Shown: one piece after another, positions 43,701-52,700 of the stretch
Numbering within the stretch: position 1 is the stretch's first letter
Layout of the letters: each line of letters starts with the position of its first letter
NCBI RefSeq assembly: GCF_017498545.1
Contig: NZ_CP071793.1
Location: 8,550,256 to 8,614,255 of the forward strand
DNA from: Sulfidibacter corallicola
Lineage (GTDB): Bacteria > Acidobacteriota > Holophagae > Acanthopleuribacterales > Acanthopleuribacteraceae
Length of the DNA stretch: 64,000 nucleotides
Direction: 5' to 3'
Notes under the pieces: model-generated
The model's input: the letters and a program-made list of their open reading frames with translations, nothing else
Databases searched by the model: none
Told to the model about the DNA's origin: nothing
Translations under genes and position numbers: made by a program

Positions 43701-46700
43701 TTAAAGTTTCCTTAATGTTACTTGAATCATGACTGATGTGTCCAAGGGCTTTCCTGTAGTTGTTTTTGGTGTACCGAGAATTAAATCATCAACGATTGAA
43801 CCATGGGATATTTTTTCAAAACCCATTTTTCTCAATTCCTCCTTTGAAAGTTTATCAACAAACTGTCTGAAAAATGGATTCCGAGGTTGACCTGTTACGG
43901 TCATAGTTCCGCCAGGCTTTAGAACTCTGGCAACATCACCTGTTACTGGGTTAAATCCAAATGGATTGTGAGCAAAGACTTTATCAAAGTGATTCGTACT
44001 AAATGGCAACTTGTTCGCATCAGCGACGACATCCACTCCGGGAACATCTCTTATATCAGCATTTATTGCGCGGGGCATCGGGTTGTCTCCTGCGCCAATA
44101 TTTAAGATTCGTCTACCATGAATGCCGCGTTTTTTGATTTGGTAATTGTTTCGAGAAATTTTCCTCCTCGAAAGAATTTTTCCTGATTTTATCCTGCTGG
44201 CTACTCGAACTCCAGCATCGATTGCGGATTGGAAGTTGCCGCCGAGGGACCCCAGCCTGGGTTTCATCAGCTCCCGGCCGAATTGTCTCCCGTAGATGCG
44301 TGCAACGCGGCCCGCTGTCGTGGCGGCCCCTTTCGCCTTGGCGAGGGTGACTTTGGCGCCCTGTTTCACCCTTTTGGCGACCGTCGCCGTCTTCTCCACA
44401 CCTTCCTTGACGATCTTCGCACTGGCCTTGACACCGCGCGTGACGCGGCTCACGCCTTGGGTGACTCCCGCCTTCAGCGTCGCGGGATTCAGCGTTCGGA
44501 AGCCCCACATCACCGATATCAGGTTGGTCGTCGCTTTACCGATCCGCTCCGGATCACCCGATGCGATCGCTTTGCCGTACTCCACGGGCAGGTTGGCAAC
44601 GCCCGTGACCACGCCATTGAACAGGTCCCCGTGGGTCATGCCCTGCTCGGAACCCTTGCCGATCGCGCTCTGCATCTGGAAATCGATGAACTCACCCGTC
44701 AGGGCATAGTGGGTCATGCTCACGTTTGTCATGCCCAAGTCGAGTGCCATCTTGACGGTTTCTTCGGCGCCCTCCACCACGACACTCAGCGCTCCTTTGA
44801 GCAAGCCCATCACACTCTTTTGCACCGAGGTCTGCGCGATTTGGATATTCGCGTTGGCGTCGTGCACCAAATCCATGAACCCGTCCAGGCTGACGTCGTT
44901 GTTTCCCGTCGGGTCGATGAAGGCCAACGGGTTGCGGCTGGCGTACTGGTAGCGGTGCAGGCTCGGCGGGCGGTCGAACTGGGCGAAGTCCCAGCGGTCC
45001 ATGCTGGCGAACACGCCCAAGTCCTGGTCGTAGTAGCGCGCCTTGGCGTACGTCAGCTCGGTCTCGGGGTCGTATTCGTGGCCCGTGAATCCGTAGCGGT
45101 TGTAGCCGCCCGCCGCACTCGCGAACACCTGCTCCTCGCGACCCCACGGGTCGAAGGTCTTGGCCTCGACCAGCGCACCCGCCGCATCCGTCAGCTCGGC
45201 CACGCTGCCCAACGGGTCGTGGTGGAACCACTGCACGCCCACCCCGACTCGCTCGATCGCCAGCCGCTGGCCCGCGAAGGCGTAGCTCGCCAGCGGGAGA
45301 GGGTCCCCGCCGGCGCCCGCCCCTTCTTCGTGCTCGCTCAGTACCGCCAGCTCGTCCCAGGTGTACAGCATCGCCGAACCCTGGCGGCTGTCGCCCCACT
45401 TGCGGATCCGCCGGTCCAAGTCGTCGTAGGCGAAGTTCAACGCCTCGATCCCGTCGTGCTCCACCCGCCGCAGCCGGTCCCGCGCGTCCCACCGCATCCG
45501 CGTCGCCGTCGCCCGCTTGGCGAGCCGGTCCACGTCCGTCTTGGCGGTGCGGTTTCCGTTGGCGTCGTAATCGTACAGCACCTGCCGCGAAGCGGTCAGC
45601 ACCTCATCCTCGCGCGTCGTTTCGGTGAACCCGCTGATCTGGTGCCCGGGCTGGTAGCTGTACGCGCGCTCTCGTGCGTAGCCGTCGCCTTCCTCGAGCT
45701 CGTAGGTGCGGTTGCCCACCCGGTCCAGCGACAGGCTGGTCGTCCGACGGTGTTGCGGTGTGGTCCGCGTCCACTCGGTCAGCCGGCTGTTGATGTCGTA
45801 GCGGTACGTCGTCTCCCACCGACCCAAATCACCGCGGTCCTCCACCAGGCTGGCGCGACTGCCGTCCGCATGGTAGGTCGCGTGGTAGCGCGTGGCGCTG
45901 CCGTCCGGGCGCTCGTGGCCGAGTTCGGTCGGCCGGTTGGCGCGGTCGAAGGCGTACGCGGTCCGGGTCCCGTTGGGTAGGGAGATCTCTTCCGGCAGAC
46001 CGTTGGCGTGGTAGCCGAACCGCGCCACCCCCTGGCCGTCGACCACCGCCGTCTCCAGCCGGTTGGCCGGGTCGTAGGTGTAGCGCACGGTGAACCCGCG
46101 CGCATCCGTCACGCTTTCGCGCGTGCCGTTGTCGTAGTAGCCGATGGTATGACCCAAGCCGCGGCTATCGCTGAACTGGTAGGGCCGGTCGAGGTCGTCG
46201 TAGTCGATGTGGCGCTCGTAGGTGCCCTCGCTGCCGATCTGACGCACCCGGGTCAGGTTGCCGTTGGCGTCGCGCTCGCGGTCGATGCTGTGGATCGCGG
46301 CGTCCGCGTGGGCGTTGCCCTCCCAGGTCTCGTCCATGACCCGGTTGCGGTAGTCGTAGCCGAAGGTGGCACTGCCGATCGGTCGCTCGACCGAGGTCCG
46401 GTTGTCGTTGGCGTCGTAGCCGAAGCCGGTCACGCCCAGACCCGGATGCTGAATCGCCGTCAACCGACCGGCCAGGTCGTAGGTCCAGGCGCTGACGACC
46501 TGCTCGGCGTCGGTGACGGTCTGTTCCGTCCAAGTCGGGTTCCAGTCGTAACGGGTCTCGGCGCCGTTGGGCTCGATCACCTGTCGCAGATTGTTCAGCA
46601 AGTCGTAGGCGTACTGCGTTCGGGCCCGCTCCCCCGTGGGCGACGGCGCATCCCGCAAGGTCAGGTTGCCCGCCGGGTCATAGGCCATCCGCACCTGCTC

Positions 46701-49700
46701 GTCCAACTCGTTGGTGGTACTGACCACCCGGCCGTAGAAATCGTGCGTCTGGAACAGGCTGACCCGGCCGTCGTGCACCTCGCCCGGGTACCCCAACTGG
46801 TTGTACTGACGAAACTGCGTCACTTGGTCGCCGACCGCTTGGCGGGCCAGCCGGCCGTGGGCATCGTAGCTCGTGCGGTGCGCGATGCCTTCCGCATCGG
46901 TCTGCACCAGAACCCGGTTCTGGCGGTCGTATTGGTTCGTTTCGAGGCGGATCCCGGCCCGCGACCGGGTCAGGAGGTTGCCGAGTTGGTCGAACCCGGC
47001 CACCGTCGTGATCCCGCGCCGGTCCACGGTCTGCACAGTCAGGTGCTCGTCGTCGTACGCGGTGCGGATCTCGCCGCCTGCATCGCGCTGCCATATAAGC
47101 CGGTTCAGGCCGTCGTAGTGGAAATGGGTCTCGTTGCCGTTGTAATCGCGGGCGAACCGCAGGTTGGCGGCATCCCACGACTGATGACGCGTCGCACCGC
47201 GTGCCGTATCGGTCTGCTCGAGCAGGCGGCCGAGCTCGTCGAACAGGCCCGTGACGGTGTTGCCGCGATGATCCGTGCCCACCACCGTCGTGCGCCCGGT
47301 GGATTGGCTGTAACTCCAGTGCGCGGTGATCGTGCCGGTCGCGTGACTGGACTGACGCGTCAAGGGCCGGTCGAAGCGGTCGTAGCTGATCTGGGTTTGG
47401 ATACCACGGGGGTCGGTCGCCTCCACGAGGTTGCCGTAGATGTCGTAGCGGTGGCGGGTGAGGTAGTCGTGCGGTGCCCGCTCCTCCACGACCCGACCCA
47501 TGCCGTCCACCTGGCGCAGGGTCTCGAAGCGCTCGGGATGCTCGACCCGAACGACGCCGTGGTTGGCGTTGTAGTGGTAGCGCTCGACGATGTCGCCCTG
47601 ACTCATGGCGGTGGTCTGGCCGAGCTGGTTCATCTCCACGGTGATCGGCAAGTCCTCGGGCAGGGTCTCGATCACGCGGCGCCCGTGTTGGAGGTAGGCG
47701 TAGCTGCGGACCTGGTCGCCGCTGCCGGCTGGGTTGAGGGAGGTGTGCCGCACGACCCGGTTCAGCTCGTCGAACTGCTGGGTCTCGCCCGCACCGGTCG
47801 TCCGGTTCCGCCAGCCGAGTAGGTTCCCGCTGGCGTCGTAGTCGTACTCGGTGCGGTGGCCGAGCGGATCGACCTTGAACGCCACTCGGTTGAGCGGGTC
47901 GTAGCTGTAACTGGTGACGTGGCCGTTGCCGTCCACCTCGCGGATGCGGTTGCCCGCCACGTCGTAGTCGAAATCGAGCTGGTGCCCCGTGGCCAGGGTC
48001 AGGGCGTCCAGATGGAGCTTCGGGTCGTAGCTGGCCTGGGTGACGGCGCCACGCCAATCCGTGATCGAGGCCACCAGCTCGGTGCCCTCACGGTAGGTTC
48101 GCGCCGAATAGAACTGACCGTTGAGGGTTTCGCGCTCGAGGCGGTCGGCCGGGTCGAAATCGCGCACGAAAGTCTTGGTCATGCCCAGGTCCCCCGACCA
48201 GACCTCCTGGATCGGGTTACCGTGGATGTCGTAGGTCAGGTCGCGCTGCATGCGCGGCTGGCCCTCGCCGGGGTCGAGGGTCAAGGTGACGGCGCGGTTG
48301 AGTTCGTCGTAGCCGTACTCGATCTCGAGCACGCCGTCTCTGGCCCGCTGGGGCTGGCCCATAGGCAGGTGATCGAAGTACTGCATCAGACGGCCGCCAC
48401 TCTGATCGGCAGTGCTGGTTTCGCTGAGCAAGCGGTCGAGGTGGTCGTAGCGGTAGCTGGTGTTGCGGTCGGCGCTGTCGCGGCTGCTGCGCAATCGGCC
48501 ACGGCTATCGTAGGTCGTGCGCACCACGTTGCCGTCGGCCAAGGTCTGGGTCTGCGCGTAGCCCAGGTCGTCGTAGGTGTAGCTGGTTTCGTGGCCGCGC
48601 GGGTCCGTCACCGTCTCCAGCAGGCCGCGTGCGTCGTAGCCGAACTCGGTCCGGTTCCCCATGGCGTCGTTGACCGCCAGCACCGCACCCATCGCTTCGT
48701 CGAGGTCCCAGGTCGTGGTGTTCCCCCGCGGGTCGGTGTAGGTCAGCGGCTTGTTCCACAGGGGATGGTAGGTCCAGGTCTCCTCCATCACGCCATCCTG
48801 GCGTTTGAGGGTGGTGTTGCCGTTGGCGTCGTAGCCGTAGCTGAAGCTGCGCCCGGCCTCGTCCGTCTCGCTCAGCAGCAAGACGTCGCCCTCGGTCCAA
48901 GTCATTCGCTTGGTGCCCAGCGGGCCCGTGATCTGGATCGGCTGACCGTTGAGGTTGAACTGGTAGCTGGTCGTGCTCAGGTCGTCACTGACGTCCGCGC
49001 CCGTGATCCCGTTGCCCTGGTCCCAGTACACAAACCGCGTCGTCAGGCCCTCGGGCTCGCGGATCTCCTTGATCCAGCCCGCGTCCACCGCAAGGTCCGG
49101 CAGCTCGCCGGGCGCGTAGTAGACGTAGGCCGTCTCGAAGCCGTTGGGGTTGGTGAACTGGGTCAGGCGGTGGCCCTCGCAGGCCCGGGTGTACTGGTAG
49201 CGCTCGACCCGCTCGTCACGGGTCACCTGAACCAGCCGGCCGTCGGCGTCGTGCGCGAAGTGAACCGTGATCGCGGGCACCACGCCCTCGGTCGTGATCG
49301 AGGTCAGCAGTGGGTAGAAGCCGCTGTAGTCGTAGCTGAAGACCAGTTTCCGGCCGGCCGGCTCCTGGACCTCGCGGATCTGGCGGGTCAGGTCGTCGTA
49401 GCGGATCACCGTCCGGTTGCCGAAGGAATCCTCGATGAAGCGCAGGTTCTGGCCGAAGGTGAACGGCGCCTCGCCGCCCGGATCGAACGGCAGCGGCGGT
49501 CCGTAGACGTAGGCCCGGCCCGACTTGGTGATCAGGGTGTAGCCGCCGTAGGCGTTGGCCTCCAAGCGCGAATGGACCCCGGGCATCGCCGGCCGGTACT
49601 GGCCATCGCTGTGCCGCTGAAAGTCCTGGCCGCTGCCGTCGCCGCCGACGACCTGCAGGATGTCGCAGCCGCCCTCCACCAGGCGCGACTGGTAGTTGTG

Positions 49701-52700
49701 GATCCAGCCGATGCCCAGCGGGTTGTAGTTCTGGCCGCCGCCGCTGCTGTAACTGCGGGTGAAGGCCAGCCCGCCGTTGAGGCCCGGGATGTGGAGGTCG
49801 GTGCTGCCCACGTTCAGGCTGCCCGAGTTGAGGTTGACGCCGCGCACGACCGTCGACCCGATTGCCATGCGCTTGCGGACCCGCTTGACGATGTCGATCG
49901 TGCCGCTTCGGGTCAAGGTATAGGTGTTGCGGGCCCCGTCGCGGAAGTCGGCCTCGAAGGTCCACTCGAAGAGACCCGGCGTCAGGAAGTCGTGGCTGGA
50001 TTCGTACTGCCCGGGCGGCAGCGGCACGCCGTCGTAGAGCACGCGGTCGCCCAGCGAGAAACGGACCCGCGTGGCCTCGTGGTTGAGCTGGAAACCGAGC
50101 TTGCGGTTGATGGCGTTGCAGCTCGTGTCGGCGTCGCCGACGGGGTCCTCTTCCAGGACCAGCTCGTAGTCGGTCTCGTAGCCGCGGGCCCGCTCGTCTT
50201 CGGTCTCGCCGGGCACGATCACGCCGACCCCGCCGATCAGGAACTTGTAGGGCAGCAGGCGCTTGGGGCCGAACACGGGACCGGCCTGGCTATCGAGTGG
50301 ATCGCCGGTCATCTGCCAGGCCATGAAGCCGCCGGTGGTGGGTGGCTCGCGTTCGAACAGGAAGGGCCGGGCCGCCTCGTGGGGCAGGCGAGCCTCGGCC
50401 AGCTCGCCCTCGTCGGTGCCAGTGGTGGGCAGGTCGTCGATGAACATGGTGGTGAAACCGGTGGCCTCGTCGGTGAGGCTGAGGTCCACGTCGCGGTAGT
50501 CCTGGAGGTGGCTGTAGGTGTAGCGCTGGGCGAAGACCGGCCAGGCGCGGAAAAGGCCATCGCCGTCGGGATCGGCGCAGGCGTCGTCGGGTCGCTTGCG
50601 GTCGGCTCGGCGCTTGCCGGTAGCCGGCGGGTTGGTGTCCAGCCAGAGGCTGTGCTCCTCGATGTCGATGACGGCGAGGTCGGCGCCGCGGTCGAGGATC
50701 ACGTCGACGGTGGCGGTGAACCCCTCGGGCGCGAGCTGGCCGGCCCGATCGACGTCGTAGCTGAAGCGGATCTGGTAGCGGGCGTCGGGGTCCCAGACGC
50801 TGCCGGCCAGGAGCTGCATGCGCGTGCTGCCGGTGCGGAACGAGTCCGAGACGACGGCGCCGTCCTTGAGGATCTCGTAGCGGTGCAGGCGCAGGTAGGG
50901 CAGGTCGGCCGGTGCGAAGGTCGGCGCCACCGCGACGTCGGCGATCTGGCGGTTGCGGCCGTCGAGCGCCACGCGGACCGGCTCGTCGAAGGTGCAACTG
51001 TAGAACCCGATCAGGAAGTCGGTGTCCATCGAGTCGGCGAGTTTGGTGATGCTGCCGTCTTCGAGGCTCTGGCTGTCGACGTGGTAATAAAAGCGGCCGT
51101 GCACGATCCCTGGCTGGTCGACGGTGAAGGAAAGCTGGAAGCGGCCGAACCCGTCGAAGGTGGTCAGCTCGTAGGGCAGGCCGGCGTCGTGGCTGCCGTC
51201 GCGCAGGCGCAGGAACCCGGGGCGCAGCTCCTGGACGGGGACGTGCTGGTCGCCCAGGTCGAAGAAGAAGTCCTTGCAGGCCAGGCTGGCGCTGCAGGCG
51301 AAAGCCTCGCGTTCGCCTTCGTTGCCGGGGTCGTGCACGGCGACCTTCACGATTTTAGTGACCTCGACCGGGATGTCGAACGGGTGGCCGCCCGGGCTGT
51401 CGGGATCGATGCGGAAGAGCTGACGCGGCATGCCGTTGCGGTCGGCGCTGCTGACGCCGTTCCAGCCGAAGTCACCAAAGCGGAGCTGGTAGCAGGGATT
51501 GCGGTGGGCCGCCTCGGCGGCCGGGTCGTTCAGGCCCAGCAGGTTGCTGCCGGCGCTGTAGCTGACCCCGCAGATATCGCTGGCCTCCCAGCCGGTGCCG
51601 CGCGGGGCGATCCCGGTTTGGGCGGGATGGATGCAGGACGTGCCGTAGACGGGCCCTTCGTAGTCGGCATTGCCGGGGTAGTCGATCTCACCGAGCGAGG
51701 TGGCGGGGTCGTAGGGCGCCGACACGAGCAGCACGGTTAGCGGCGGGGCGCCCCCGCCGGAGATGTCCAGCGCCTCGGCGCGGTCGACGATGCCGCCGCC
51801 AAAGGAAACGACGTCGCCGAACTGGCCTGGCTCGAGGTAGAGGCCGTCGCCGAACAGGCGGGCGGTGAAGGAGAGGCGCCGCTGGGGTTGGCGCAGGTCG
51901 CGTTCTTCGAACAAGGCGGCGTCGGGCCGGTACGGCAGGCTGCCCGCCTCGGAGACGAAGTCGGTGGCAATGTCCTCGAAGCCGTCACAACTCTCGGAGG
52001 TGTTGGTGCCCTGGAGCGCGAGCTCGATGGTGCGGTTGGTGATGGGGTTGCCGTGGGCGTCCAGCAGGAACGGGAACAGGCTGGCTACGTGGCCGACCGT
52101 GACGATGAAGTTGAAGCTCTCGCTCTCGAAGGTGGTGTCCAGCCGAACGGCGGTGGTGCGGGCCGCACCGGGCTTGACGAGTGCGGTGGCGTCGTTGTTG
52201 GCGACGACGGTGGGGTCCTGGGCGGAGCGGGCCACGTAGTGGTAGGCGGAGACCATCGAGAGGTGTTGGTGGGCTTCCTCGAGCTGGGCGAAATGGGCAT
52301 TGCGGTCCGTGTAGGGCGGGACCTGAAACCGGAACTCGGCGATACCCAAGCCGTTGGTGACGGCCGCGTGGCTGTGGTAGCCAACGGGGACCTGGTCGCG
52401 CTGGTTGCGGAGCTGGAGTTCGATCGAGGCGTCGGGCACCGGGCGGCCCAAAGAGTTGAGGGCGAGGAAGTGGAACTCGGCCTTGCCGGAATCGGCGGGC
52501 ACGACGTCGAAGTCCCAGCCAGGCACAGTCATGAGGAAGGCCACCTCCCGGTCGCCGAAGACGCGGCGGTCGACCTCGGGGAAGGCGAAGGCGGCGCCCA
52601 GGATGTTGAACAGGCTGCTGGCGGTATTGGCGGTGACGGCGCCGCTGAGGCCGTCGTCGAGCAGCCAGGCGGTGCGGCCGTCGCTGGGCTGGTGGAGTCG

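Noticed and set aside
47856..51740. Long plus-strand frame inside the RHS gene
   Set aside because: It mirrors RHS YD-repeat sequence; the minus strand carries the motifs and the signal peptide.
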